NCBI GenBank assembly: GCA_934647165.1
Contig: CAKUFA010000006.1
Location: 22,264-86,263 of the forward strand
Length of the DNA stretch: 64,000 bases
Reading direction: 5' to 3'
Source: an uncultured Clostridia bacterium
Lineage (GTDB): Bacteria > Bacillota > Clostridia > Christensenellales > Aristaeellaceae
The notes beneath the pieces are model-generated. The model saw only the letters and a list, made by a program, of their open reading frames with translations. It did not search any database and was not told the DNA's origin. Shown here one piece after another: positions 42,061 through 50,670 of the stretch. The position numbers and the translations under genes are program-made. Numbering within the stretch: the first letter of the stretch is position 1; the number at the start of each line of letters is the position of its first letter.

Positions 42061-42927
42061 TTATTTGGTGATGGTGATGGTCGAGCGCATTTTGCCATAC
42101 ACCTGATCCACATAGGTGCTGGTGTAGCCCTGGGGATAGGTGATATGCACGGTATAAAGTACCTTGTTGATGCACGTTGCATGCACGCGTCCGGCCACCT
42201 TTGTGCCATCCGTCAGCGTGCCGGTATAGTTGGCATACACACCTGCCTTGTCCAGCAGGGTGCGGTTGGCCGTTCTGGACGGGCTGTACGATTTGAAGCC
42301 CGTGCCGCCAATGGTGTCCAGCATCCCCTTCACTTCCTTAACCAGGTCGTTGTTGGTATAGTTGCTGGTCACGCTGGTGGCACGCAGCGTCATGCTCGCC
42401 TGATAGTCCGTAGGCGTCACAATGTCGGTGATGATGTACGTATCCGTGCTCACATCGTTCACTTCCCAGCCTGTCGGGCCTTCGAAGGACAGATGCAGCT
42501 TCGTCGCGTCATAGGTCTGATATTCAAAGCTCAGTGCAGGCAGCGGAGTGGGGGTAGGCTTATCAATGGGGTCAATCACCACCGGGGTCGCACCCGCATA
42601 CTCGCTGCGGATGGTCGGCACAGGCGTCGCGGTGTTTTCTTCCTCCATCACGGGATCGGGGATGTCTACCACGCCGTCGTCGCCGACATTGCTGCCCTCT
42701 TCGCTGGTGGGATCATAGGTGCCGTTGTCAAAGTCGGTATAGCCGTCCGAATCATCCGTCAGCCCCGCGTTGGCCGTGCCCGTGTTTGTGCCGTACAGGT
42801 TTTGGGCGCCGCCCGCCGTGCCTGTGTCAACAGGTGCAAACCGATTCGGCGCCTGGCTCTGGCTGGCGCACGCGCCAAGCATCAGCAGGCATGCACACAC
42901 AAGCGCCATCAGCTTCAGCTTCTTCAT
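42061..42927 (-). CDS. Lipoprotein with acidic/Thr-rich linker and PsbP-like C-terminal domain
   Basis: A 288-residue lipoprotein: signal LMALVCACLLMLGAC with lipobox LGAC, then a low-complexity Gly/Asp/Thr region (about residues 20-110, TNTGTANAGLTDDSDGYTD and TPTPLPAL), then a folded C-terminal domain (LSFEGPTGWEVNDVSTDTYI to YGKMRSTITI) that reads like a PsbP/DUF1795-type surface domain. ATG at 42927 has GGAGGG eight bases upstream. Ligand unknown. Follows yhaM on the same strand. Confidence 0.78.
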   Translation of the reverse strand: MKKLKLMALVCACLLMLGACASQSQAPNRFAPVDTGTAGGAQNLYGTNTGTANAGLTDDSDGYTDFDNGTYDPTSEEGSNVGDDGVVDIPDPVMEEENTATPVPTIRSEYAGATPVVIDPIDKPTPTPLPALSFEYQTYDATKLHLSFEGPTGWEVNDVSTDTYIITDIVTPTDYQASMTLRATSVTSNYTNNDLVKEVKGMLDTIGGTGFKSYSPSRTANRTLLDKAGVYANYTGTLTDGTKVAGRVHATCINKVLYTVHITYPQGYTSTYVDQVYGKMRSTITITK

Positions 42928-43001
42928 CCTCTTGTCCCTCCATTTCATCCAAAAACCGTTCTCATGGATGAAAACGCAAAACAGGCGGTCTTTCTTCCGC
43001 G

Positions 43002-43955
43002 TCATTCCGCGTTTTCGTCATAATAGGGGTGATACAGCCTGCGATCCAGGCTCCAGATCTTTTCGGAGAACGCCCCCGCGGGCACCCGCTCCATGATGCC
43101 CTGCATCTCATTCATCCGGGCGTCCAGCAGGTCAATCCAGTGCAGCGCTTCCGCCTCCGGGAACATAGGCTGGCGCGGGCTTCCATACTCAGCCTCGCCG
43201 TGGTGGCTGATAATCATATGCTCCAGCAGCACCACCATTTCACCCTTGGCGCCCACGTTTTTCGCAGCCTCATGGAGCGTCGCCACCCCGCGAACCAGGT
43301 GACCGATGAGCAGCCCATCCCTTGTGTAATCGGACACATTGCCCATCTCGTCGCTCTTCATTTCCTGAATCTTGCTTAAATCGTGCAGAATCACGCCCGC
43401 TCGCAGCAAATCGCCGTGCAGAAAGGGATATGCGCTGATAATGTGCTCGGCCGTGCGCAGCATGCCCGTGGTGTGGTGCAGCAGTCCGCTGCGCTCGGCA
43501 TGGTGCAGCCGCTGTGCTGCGGGAAACCACGCCAGCTTGTCGCCTGCCATGCGCAGCATCTCTCTGGTAATGTTGCGCAGCTCCTCGCTTTCAAACCGGT
43601 CAACGGTCTGCATAATTTCCGCCAGCATGTCCTCAGGCTTTTCCGGCGCGCAGGGTACCAACAGGCTCAGATCCACCTGGTCGTTTTCCGCTACGGGGCG
43701 AATGCGCTCAATCCGCAGCTGCAACCTCCCGTTGTATTCCTGCACAAGGCCGCGTACCTTCACCACGCTGCCTGCCGGCGGCGGCACGGCGTTGTCGTCC
43801 CACACCTTGCAGTTTATTTCCCCCGTGCGGTCGGTCAGGTTCATGTCAAGATAGCGGCTGCCCGTCTTGCCCACCCGCTGGTCGCTGGAGCGCACCAGCA
43901 GAAAGCCTTCAAACCGTGCGTCCTTTTGCAGCTGGGAAACCGTTGTTTGCTCCAT
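43002..43955 (-). CDS. yhaM: 3'-5' exoribonuclease YhaM
   Basis: A 317-residue nuclease of the YhaM family: an OB-fold nucleic-acid domain (about residues 10-90, GKTGSRYLDMNLTDRTGEIN) followed by an HD metal-dependent domain (HHTTGMLRTAEH, LRAGVILHDLSKIQEM, MIISHHGEAEYGSP). It degrades RNA, and single-stranded DNA, from the 3' end. AGGAGG precedes the ATG. It lies between dnaB and the lipoprotein gene. Confidence 0.93.
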   Translation of the reverse strand: MEQTTVSQLQKDARFEGFLLVRSSDQRVGKTGSRYLDMNLTDRTGEINCKVWDDNAVPPPAGSVVKVRGLVQEYNGRLQLRIERIRPVAENDQVDLSLLVPCAPEKPEDMLAEIMQTVDRFESEELRNITREMLRMAGDKLAWFPAAQRLHHAERSGLLHHTTGMLRTAEHIISAYPFLHGDLLRAGVILHDLSKIQEMKSDEMGNVSDYTRDGLLIGHLVRGVATLHEAAKNVGAKGEMVVLLEHMIISHHGEAEYGSPRQPMFPEAEALHWIDLLDARMNEMQGIMERVPAGAFSEKIWSLDRRLYHPYYDENAE

Positions 43956-43989
43956 GGGTGCTCCTCCTGTCCTTTAACGCCCGTTCCGG

Positions 43990-45348
43990 TCAAAAGGGCG
44001 CGTCTCCCATGCCGCTGGCTCCAGGCGCAAGGTTGGCATAGGTTGTGTATTCGCTCAGCCACGCCACCTTCACCGTGCCCAGCGGGCCATTTCTCTGTTT
44101 GGATACGATGATCTCGCCGATGTTCTTTTCCTCGCTGTTGGGGTCATAATACCCCTCGCGGTGGATGAACATCACCACGTCCGCATCCTGCTCAATGGAG
44201 CCGGAATCGCGCAGGTCGCTCAGCGCAGGGCGTTTATCCGGGCGCGTCGTCGATGCGCGGGACAGCTGGGCGCAGGCAATCAGCGGAATTTTCAACTCCA
44301 GCGCAATGGCCTTGAGCGACCGGCTGATTTCGCTGACTTCCAGCTGGCGGTTCTCGGCCTTGGTGTCGGAGTGCATCAGACCCAGATAGTCCAGCACCAC
44401 CAGGTCAAGTCCCTTATCCATCATCAGCCTTCTGCACCGGCTTCTAAGCTGGGATGGCGATATGCCCGCCGTGTCGTCAATATACAGCGGCGCATTGGAC
44501 ATGGGGCCGATGGATTTGGCCAGCCGCATCCAGTCATCGCCGGACAGCGTGCCTTGCCGTACTTTCTGCATATCCACCCGCGCATCGGAGCAGAGCATGC
44601 GCAGCGCGATCTGCTCCCGGGGCATTTCCAGACTGAACACTGCCACCGATTTGCCTGCGTTGAGCGCCGCATGGCTTGCAATGTTCATGGCCAGCGACGT
44701 TTTACCCATGGACGGGCGCGCACCCAGAATAATCAGTTCGCCCGCGTGCAAACCCGTGAGCATGTTATCCAGCGCAATAAACCCCGTCGGCACGCCGGAT
44801 ACCTTGCCCTTGAGCTTGCTCAGCTCCTCAATGTTGGCATAGGTGTTGTACAGCACATCCCGCACATGCACCAGCGACTCGCCGCTGGCACGGTTCATCA
44901 CAATGTCGAAAATGGCCTTTTCGGCATGGTTCATGGTTTCCTGCAGGGGATTCTGCTGGCTGTAGCATTCCTGCGAAATGGTCTGCGACGCCAGAATGAG
45001 CTTGCGCAGGGTGCTCTTTTCCGCCACCAGGCGGATGTAGGCCTTCACATTGGCCGTTGTTGGCACATACTGGCTCAGCTCAATGAGATATGCTGTGCCG
45101 CCAATGCCCTCCAGTGTGCCCCTTCGGCTCAGCTCGCTGTCTGTCGTCACCAAATCCACCGGGCTTTGTTCCCGGTAGAGCTTCATCATGCAGTCAAACA
45201 GCTCCCGGTGCGCCGGCTGGTAGAAATCATCGCTTTGCAGCTGTTCCGCCGCCTGCATCACCGCGTTGCCGTCCTGGAGCATGGCGCCCAGCACGGACCG
45301 CTCCGCTTCCACGCTGTTTGGGGGCGTGACCCCGCGCAATTCGCTCAT
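43990..45348 (-). CDS. dnaB: Replicative DNA helicase DnaB
   Basis: The hexameric 5'-3' fork helicase, 452 residues. The N-terminal primase-interaction domain starts at NSVEAERSVLGAMLQDG; the RecA-like domain has Walker A GARPSMGKTSLAMNIA, Walker B LVVLDYLGLM and the arginine finger region LSDLRDSGSIEQDADVVMFI. GAGGTGAG precedes the ATG. It follows rplI by 85 bases, the conserved rplI-dnaB order. Confidence 0.96.
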   Translation of the reverse strand: MSELRGVTPPNSVEAERSVLGAMLQDGNAVMQAAEQLQSDDFYQPAHRELFDCMMKLYREQSPVDLVTTDSELSRRGTLEGIGGTAYLIELSQYVPTTANVKAYIRLVAEKSTLRKLILASQTISQECYSQQNPLQETMNHAEKAIFDIVMNRASGESLVHVRDVLYNTYANIEELSKLKGKVSGVPTGFIALDNMLTGLHAGELIILGARPSMGKTSLAMNIASHAALNAGKSVAVFSLEMPREQIALRMLCSDARVDMQKVRQGTLSGDDWMRLAKSIGPMSNAPLYIDDTAGISPSQLRSRCRRLMMDKGLDLVVLDYLGLMHSDTKAENRQLEVSEISRSLKAIALELKIPLIACAQLSRASTTRPDKRPALSDLRDSGSIEQDADVVMFIHREGYYDPNSEEKNIGEIIVSKQRNGPLGTVKVAWLSEYTTYANLAPGASGMGDAPF

Positions 45349-45433
45349 GCTCTCACCTCGCTCTGGCTATAACCTCCAAGCATATCCCGCCGCTTTGCTT
45401 CCGCTGCGGTCTCATGCGTTTTGGCTCCGCGCC

Positions 45434-45886
45434 TCACTTCGTCACCGGCACCACATGCAGCGTCATGGGGGTCGTCACGCCGCTGTACAGCCAAACGCTG
45501 ATCTGCACGTCGCCCACCTGGCGGATCGGCTCAGCCAGGTCAATCTTGCGCTTGTCCACTTTCACGCCGTGCTGCTCTTCCAACGCCTGTGCAATTTCAG
45601 CCGTGGTGATGGAGCCGTACAGCCGTCCCTTGTCGCCGCACTTCACACTCAGGGTAATCGTCTTGCCCTTGAGCTGCTGCGCCTTTTCCTCCGCCTGTGC
45701 GCGGCGCTCCGCCTCACGGGCAGCCTCTGCAGCACGCTTGCGCTCCACTTCCTTGGTTGCCCCTGCCGTGGCCTCCATTGCCCACTTTTTCGGGAACAGG
45801 AAGTTCCGCGCATAGCCATCGGACACGTTCAGAATTTCGTCCTTTTTGCCAATGCCCTTCACATCTGCCAGCAGAATGACTTTCAT
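45434..45886 (-). CDS. rplI: 50S ribosomal protein L9
   Basis: A 150-residue L9. The N-terminal domain MKVILLADVKGIGKKDEIL and VSDGYARNFLFPKKWAMEAT is diagnostic, then the long connecting helix (EVERKRAAEAAREAERRAQA) and the C-terminal domain (GRLYGSITTAEIAQALEEQ). AGGAGG lies six bases before the ATG. First gene of the rplI-dnaB-yhaM run. Confidence 0.97.
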   Translation of the reverse strand: MKVILLADVKGIGKKDEILNVSDGYARNFLFPKKWAMEATAGATKEVERKRAAEAAREAERRAQAEEKAQQLKGKTITLSVKCGDKGRLYGSITTAEIAQALEEQHGVKVDKRKIDLAEPIRQVGDVQISVWLYSGVTTPMTLHVVPVTK

Positions 45887-45928
45887 CTATTATTCCTCCT
45901 TGTATAAGGCATGAATATTCAACTATTG

Positions 45929-45957
45929 ATTATATGCGATTCCCCTGGAAAAAGCAA
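45929..45957 (-). promoter_or_regulatory. Promoter of rplI-dnaB
   Basis: Minus strand TTGCTT (45952-45957), 17 bases, TATAAT (45929-45934). It overlaps the T-tract of the terminator upstream. Confidence 0.75.
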
Positions 45958-45983
45958 CCCTGGCTTTTCGCTTCAAGCCAGGG
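45948..45983 (-). terminator. Terminator after the DUF4279 gene
   Basis: CCCTGGCTT with AAGCCAGGG (45958-45966 with 45975-45983) followed on the minus strand by TTGCTTTTT. Confidence 0.75.
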
Positions 45984-46056
45984 CAGTATCCATAGGTTCA
46001 CGGTGTTTCAGCCGTGTTTCTTTCATTCGCAGCCGCGGATATGCTTTCCGCACCCG

Positions 46057-46482
46057 TCAAATGCCGATTTCTCCCCACGACAGGCTCGTCACATCCAGCG
46101 GAAGGCTCGTGGAGGTCAGCCGCGTCAGCGTTTCCGGCATCAGGCGATACGCAATCTGCGCCCGGTCGGACTGCACATACAGCCGCAGCGTCACGCGATA
46201 CGTCTTCGCAATGGCGTCCAGCGCCTCCCGGTGCAGGTCAATGTCCGTCAGCAATGCATTGAGCGCTTCGTCCTCTCCCGCAGGATTGTTCAGCTCCACC
46301 GAATAGACCCACTCGTCCTCCGTCGCTTCAATTCTTGGCAACCGGTTCAGCACCTCGCCCTTTCGCACAATGCGCGCGCCCGTCAGCGCCAGGCTTTTTT
46401 CCAGTTCTTCAAAGGGCAAATCATTCCCACGGATAATCAGTGAAAACCTTGCCTCGCCAGGTCCCCCGCACTTTTCCGCCAT
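46057..46482 (-). CDS. DUF4279 domain protein
   Basis: A 141-residue cytosolic protein of DUF4279 type: FSLIIRGNDLPFEELEKSLAL then GARIVRKGEVLNR, followed by DEWVYSVELNNPAGEDEALN and LYVQSDRAQIAYRLMPETLT. The family is a small alpha/beta protein, sometimes discussed as an immunity or binding protein, with no known activity. Short monocistronic gene between fba and rplI. The promoter is not obvious. Confidence 0.75.
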   Translation of the reverse strand: MAEKCGGPGEARFSLIIRGNDLPFEELEKSLALTGARIVRKGEVLNRLPRIEATEDEWVYSVELNNPAGEDEALNALLTDIDLHREALDAIAKTYRVTLRLYVQSDRAQIAYRLMPETLTRLTSTSLPLDVTSLSWGEIGI

Positions 46483-46597
46483 GCCGTATCACGCCTTTCC
46501 TTGTTGAATACTCTTCCGTTGTTTTTTTCGACAGCGCCTTCTCTGAATCCTGCCGCCTTTCCGCACCGCTTTCGTCACAAAAAAATCAATCTGCCGC

Positions 46598-46626
46598 TTT
46601 TCAAGCTGCGAGAAACGTGTTATAAT
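46598..46626 (+). promoter_or_regulatory. Promoter of fba
   Basis: TTTTCA (46598-46603), 17 bases, TATAAT (46621-46626). Confidence 0.65.
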
Positions 46627-46660
46627 AAATCGAAAAATAACCTTGAAGGAGGTTTAACCC

Positions 46661-47590
46661 ATGCCTATTGTTACCAGCACCGAAATGTTCAAAAAGGCCT
46701 ACGAGGGCGGCTATGCCATCGGCGCCTTCAACGTGAACAACATGGAAATCATTCAGGGCATCACCGAGGGCGCCAAGATGGAGAACGCCCCTGTGATCCT
46801 GCAGGTGTCTGCCGGCGCTCGCAAGTATGCCAAGCATGTTTATCTGATGAAGATGATCGAAGCCGCTGTGGCTGACACCGATCTGCCCATCGTGGTGCAC
46901 CTGGATCACGGCCCCGATTTTGAAACCTGCAAGAGCTGCATCGACGGCGGTTTCTCTTCCGTGATGATCGACGGCAGCCATTTGCCCTTTGAGGAAAACA
47001 TCGCGCAGACCAAGCGTGTGGTGGAATACGCCCACGACCACGGCGTGGTGGTTGAGGCCGAGCTGGGTCGTCTGGCCGGCGTGGAAGACGATGTGAAGGT
47101 TTCTGCCGAGGACAGCAGCTACACCCAGCCCGATGAAGTGGAAGAGTTCGTGACCCGCACCGGCTGCGACTCCCTGGCCATCGCCATCGGCACCAGCCAC
47201 GGCGCTTATAAGTTCAAGGGTGAACCCAAGCTGCGTTTCGACATCCTGGAAGAAGTCGGCCGCCGCCTGCCCGGTTTCCCCATCGTGCTGCATGGCGCTT
47301 CCTCCGTCATTCCGGAGTATGTGGACATGATTAACCAGTTCGGCGGCCAGATGCCCGGTGCGCAGGGTGTGCCGGAAGATATGCTGCGCAAGGCTGCTTC
47401 CATGGCCGTGTGCAAAATCAACATCGACTCCGACCTGCGCCTGGCCTTCACGGGTCTGGTGCGCAAGCACTTTGCAGAGCATCCCGATCACTTCGATCCC
47501 CGTCAGTACCTGTCCGATGCCCGCAACGGCATCCGCGACATGGTGCGTCACAAGATTGTGGACGTCCTCGGCTGCAACGGCAAGGCGTAA
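46661..47590 (+). CDS. fba: Class II fructose-1,6-bisphosphate aldolase
   Basis: The zinc-dependent aldolase of glycolysis, 309 residues. Zinc and substrate residues are seen in VVHLDHGPDFETC, VMIDGSHLPFEEN, VVEAELGRLAGVED and the GTSHGAYKF loop, then VLHGASSVIPEY and CKINIDSDLRLAF. AAGGAGG lies eight bases before the ATG. The codon choice (strong C/G third positions) is that of a highly expressed gene. Its terminator hairpin is duplicated around the element at 47642-47843. Confidence 0.97.
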   Translation: MPIVTSTEMFKKAYEGGYAIGAFNVNNMEIIQGITEGAKMENAPVILQVSAGARKYAKHVYLMKMIEAAVADTDLPIVVHLDHGPDFETCKSCIDGGFSSVMIDGSHLPFEENIAQTKRVVEYAHDHGVVVEAELGRLAGVEDDVKVSAEDSSYTQPDEVEEFVTRTGCDSLAIAIGTSHGAYKFKGEPKLRFDILEEVGRRLPGFPIVLHGASSVIPEYVDMINQFGGQMPGAQGVPEDMLRKAASMAVCKINIDSDLRLAFTGLVRKHFAEHPDHFDPRQYLSDARNGIRDMVRHKIVDVLGCNGKA

Positions 47591-47612
47591 GCTTTTTCCC
47601 TGTGCAAACCAA

Positions 47613-47641
47613 AGGGGCTCCGCTTCGGCGGAGTCCCTTTT
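47613..47641 (+). terminator. Terminator hairpin of fba, left copy of a 29-bp duplication
   Basis: AGGGGCTCCGC with GCGGAGTCCCT, one G-T mismatch. It differs at two bases from 47844-47872; each copy carries one change from a perfect palindrome. Confidence 0.85.
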
Positions 47642-47843
47642 CAGTGTGTCGACAAAGTGGCTTTGCCACTTTGTCGAGTTTGCATTTTTCACTGTCAGCA
47701 AAGCTGACAGTGAAAAATGCAAAGAATGGTTTCGCCTTTGGCCGAAACCACCACGCCCGACCGGCATAGCCGGTCGATACGAATCCAGTCAGAGGGGCAT
47801 GATGCCCCTCCGACACCTTCTCATATGGTTTGTCGACAGTCTG
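47642..47843 (-). mobile_element. Hairpin-rich element, copy 2 (202 bp, inverted)
   Basis: The same element as 39019-39223 in opposite orientation: left end CAGTGTGTCGACAAAGTGG, right end complement of CAGACTGTCGACAAACC. Module order is reversed: CGACAAAGTGGC stem, CTGTCAGCAAAGCTGACAG, GGTTTCG/CGAAACC, GACCGGCATAGCCGGTC, GGGGCATGATGCCCC. Non-coding. Confidence 0.8.
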
Positions 47844-47875
47844 AGGGGCTCCGCTTCGGCGGAACCCCTTTTTGC
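47844..47875. terminator. Terminator hairpin, right copy of the 29-bp duplication
   Basis: AGGGGCTCCGC with GCGGAACCCCT (one A-C mismatch) and the full T-run. Confidence 0.85.
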
Positions 47876-48003
47876 ATGCCTGCAAACGGTGCATTTCTTT
47901 TTGGGCGTCCGAATTTTATCTGTGGCAGTCTTTCTTTCCATCAAAAAAGAGAAGACCGTTTTTTCAAACAGTCTTCTCCAGCTTGCAGCTTTCGCTGTGG
48001 CAA

Positions 48004-49113
48004 TTACTTGTAGGACACCGTCTTCTCCGGCGGAATCACCACGATGAGGGTCTTGCCGCGCTGCATGGGCATTTCCGTGCCGTCAGGCGCGTAGAACACC
48101 GTGCGGGAGGCCATATCCGCGCGCTTCCAGTAGCCGGCCACATGCTTGCCCGCCATGAAGAAATCCGCATTGCCCTCGCCCACCACATGGGTGATAGGAG
48201 CGTCGCCGCGCACCCAATCCGTCTTTGTGAACTGAATAATCACATTGGCGAAGGACAGCTGCTCCTGGCTGTCGCGATCTTCATAGGGGATCAGCTCGTC
48301 ATCCTCATAGCGCATAAAGCGGAAATAAGCGTTGCTGTCCGCGTCGTACACCAGGTTGGAGCCATAGTGGATCGCGTCCCAGTTGACAATCACTTCCGTG
48401 GCGTCATCGCCGTCAGGCACGTCATCCGTGAACAGGTAGGCATGGTTGGGCGCCACATGGGTTTCCGGCACCAGGTCGCTGATGGCCGCCACGTTGGCGT
48501 CCTTGTTGTGGGGCGCCGTAATGCCCTTGCGCACGGAGTAGTACTTCTTGTGCGCCTTGTTCGCGCCGTCCGTGCCGCTGAAGATAACGCCCTTTTTCGT
48601 TGCGCCGTATTTCTTAAACTGTTCCTTCACACTGGTCTTGGCATATTCCTGGGTGCCATAGTACAGAAAGCCCGCATCCCACTCCTCACGAATCCATGCA
48701 TGCCCCACACGGGTGGAGCGCACCGGACCCACGCTGTCCGGAATCAGATCCGAGAAAATATAGGAGATTCGGGTGAAGCCCTTGGAGTACAGGGGCGTTT
48801 CATATACCACGTCCGCGTAGGATGCACCCCAGGGAGCCACTTCGTTCACACCGCCGTCGCTGTTGTCAATCTGCACCATCATCGGCAGATACCGTCCCGT
48901 TACGGCAAGGCCGGCAAAACCATCCGGCGCGTCATAATCCGCCAGTGTAAGGCCGGTCGTGGGGCTGATTCCCTCCTCCACCTCATTTTCGGTGACCTTC
49001 TTGAGCTTGATGCCGCGCTTCTTTGTAGCGTTAATGGTGGTGTCGGCAAAAGCCGCCGTCGCCATGGACAATGTTAGCACAAAGGCCAGCACAAGGCAAA
49101 TGATCCGCTTCAT
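48004..49113 (-). CDS. DUF3048 domain exported protein
   Basis: A 369-residue secreted protein of the DUF3048 (YerB-type) family. Signal peptide LVLAFVLTLSMATAAFA without lipobox Cys. Family motifs: PMMVQIDNSDGG, YADVVYETPLYSKGFTRI, DSVGPVRSTRVGHAWIREEW and LIVVIPPEKTVSYK at the end. ATG at 49113 is behind AGGAGGG. Function unknown; YerB is a cell-envelope lipoprotein. It has its own promoter. Confidence 0.9.
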   Translation of the reverse strand: MKRIICLVLAFVLTLSMATAAFADTTINATKKRGIKLKKVTENEVEEGISPTTGLTLADYDAPDGFAGLAVTGRYLPMMVQIDNSDGGVNEVAPWGASYADVVYETPLYSKGFTRISYIFSDLIPDSVGPVRSTRVGHAWIREEWDAGFLYYGTQEYAKTSVKEQFKKYGATKKGVIFSGTDGANKAHKKYYSVRKGITAPHNKDANVAAISDLVPETHVAPNHAYLFTDDVPDGDDATEVIVNWDAIHYGSNLVYDADSNAYFRFMRYEDDELIPYEDRDSQEQLSFANVIIQFTKTDWVRGDAPITHVVGEGNADFFMAGKHVAGYWKRADMASRTVFYAPDGTEMPMQRGKTLIVVIPPEKTVSYK

Positions 49114-49192
49114 GAAACAGAATTCCCTCCTTGCTTTCTCCTGTAAAAAAGCATGCATGTTTCCTGCGAATGAAAGGCTTCGCAATGCGTTC

Positions 49193-49222
49193 AGTATAGC
49201 ATTGTGGAGTGCCGGGTGTCAA
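49193..49222 (-). promoter_or_regulatory. Promoter of the DUF3048 gene
   Basis: Minus strand TTGACA (49217-49222), 18 bases, TATACT (49193-49198). Confidence 0.78.
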
Positions 49223-49265
49223 TGCTCCAAATGTAACAATTACCAGTGCTTCAACCATTCCTTCG

Positions 49266-50603
49266 TCATTTTTTCTTGATGGTGGTCACGCCGTCCGTGC
49301 AGCGATAGTAGACCGTATCCGGCTCCAGCGTCACGCCGTCCTTGGCAAACAGCTCGTCAATGGTCAGCAGCATATAGCCATGCTCCTGCAAATATTCCGC
49401 AATGGCTCTGGCAGATTCGGGCGTATTGTCCTTGATGTCATGGCACAGGATAATGTCCCCGTCGGCAATCTCTTTCTTCACCGTGTTGAGCACCGTGGCG
49501 GTGGAACGGCCGCGCCAATCGTAGGTATCCACGCTCCACTGGATCAGCGGCCAGCCTGTCTTGGCCTTTATCATCTGTGGATACAGGCCGTAGGGCACGC
49601 GGTTGTAGCGTGTTGGAATACCAATGGCCGCAATCAGCGCCTTGTTGCACTTTTCCGGCATGGCACGCATCTTCGCCGCGCTGGCCTTGCGCACATCCCC
49701 GTGCGTCCAGTTGTGGGAGGCCACGGCGTGCCCTTCGTCATGCTCGCGCTGAATCAGGTCGTCGTATTCCTTCATCCGATTGCCCAGCGCAAAGAACGTT
49801 GCTCTCGCACCGGTTGTCAGCAGGCTGTTGAGCACCAGGGTTGTGTTGGTGCGGCTGGGGCCGTCATCAAAGGTTAGGGCGCAGGTCTTGTAATAGGTCA
49901 GGTTATCCGTTTCCGTCTGCGCGCGTTCGGTCATGTAGGGGCGGATATCCGGATACATCAGCGTGATTTCCATCAGCGTGTGGTGCTCCGGATACAGCGT
50001 GTCCGCCGGGATGTGAAGCACCAGCGACATTCCCTGGAAAGTGAAGGGCGTTTCCATCAGCGCTTCCTTCGTGGAAAGCGCCTCCAGCTTATCCGCGTCC
50101 GCTTCTTCGTCCGGGAAATAGGCCGCCGCCTGCGTGCGCACCGCGTCTGCCAGCATGTTCCAGCCTTCACTGTCCTCATCAAACACATCCGAAAGCGTGA
50201 TAGTTTCCCCGGTGGTCATGTCATAGGTGCGGCTGGTAATCTCCTGGCGAATCAGATCCCGGTGATAGGTCACGCGCGCCTGCACCAGAAAGCTCAGCCA
50301 CGTCAGTCCCGTTCGGCTGTAGCGGATGCCAACATCCAGCCGGGAGTTTTTCTCTGTTTTGTTCTTGGCCTTTTCCAGCGAAGGTGCAAGCTCGTCCACA
50401 TACGCCTGGGTGATAGCCGCAAGCTCCTCGTCCACGCTGTCCAGCACCGTGTCCGCCGTCCATATGCGCACAACGCTCTTGTTTTCCTGGGTGGTGTCGT
50501 GCTTTTCCAGCGTCACCCGGTGGCATTCCTGAAATCCTTCCGCCAAAGCGGCAGGCGCGAGCATCATCAAGGCCAGCACCAGTGCCAGCAACCGTTTCTT
50601 CAT
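49266..50603 (-). CDS. Exported polysaccharide deacetylase
   Basis: A 445-residue secreted protein: signal peptide (LLALVLALMMLAPAALA), a DUF3298/DUF4163-like region (about 70-230), then a NodB domain. NodB motifs are intact: TFDDGPSRT, ASHNWTHGD (metal His pair), YNRVPYGLY, SVDTYDWRG and ILCHDIKD. It is likely a peptidoglycan or N-acetylated polymer deacetylase. ATG at 50603 has GGAG nine bases upstream; the longer open frame upstream is the shadow of the His-rich repeats. In B. subtilis a deacetylase (ylxY) also lies near pnp. Confidence 0.92.
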   Translation of the reverse strand: MKKRLLALVLALMMLAPAALAEGFQECHRVTLEKHDTTQENKSVVRIWTADTVLDSVDEELAAITQAYVDELAPSLEKAKNKTEKNSRLDVGIRYSRTGLTWLSFLVQARVTYHRDLIRQEITSRTYDMTTGETITLSDVFDEDSEGWNMLADAVRTQAAAYFPDEEADADKLEALSTKEALMETPFTFQGMSLVLHIPADTLYPEHHTLMEITLMYPDIRPYMTERAQTETDNLTYYKTCALTFDDGPSRTNTTLVLNSLLTTGARATFFALGNRMKEYDDLIQREHDEGHAVASHNWTHGDVRKASAAKMRAMPEKCNKALIAAIGIPTRYNRVPYGLYPQMIKAKTGWPLIQWSVDTYDWRGRSTATVLNTVKKEIADGDIILCHDIKDNTPESARAIAEYLQEHGYMLLTIDELFAKDGVTLEPDTVYYRCTDGVTTIKKK

Positions 50604-50670
50604 GGCCTTTTTCTCCTTCGCAAAACAGAGCTGCGACGTTCTGCCGCAGCTCCGTTCAGCGCAGTCCGTG

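Noticed and set aside
47448..47894. Open frame across element copy 2 (minus strand)
   Set aside because: Same repeat-derived peptide as in copy 1, overlapping the 3' end of fba antisense.
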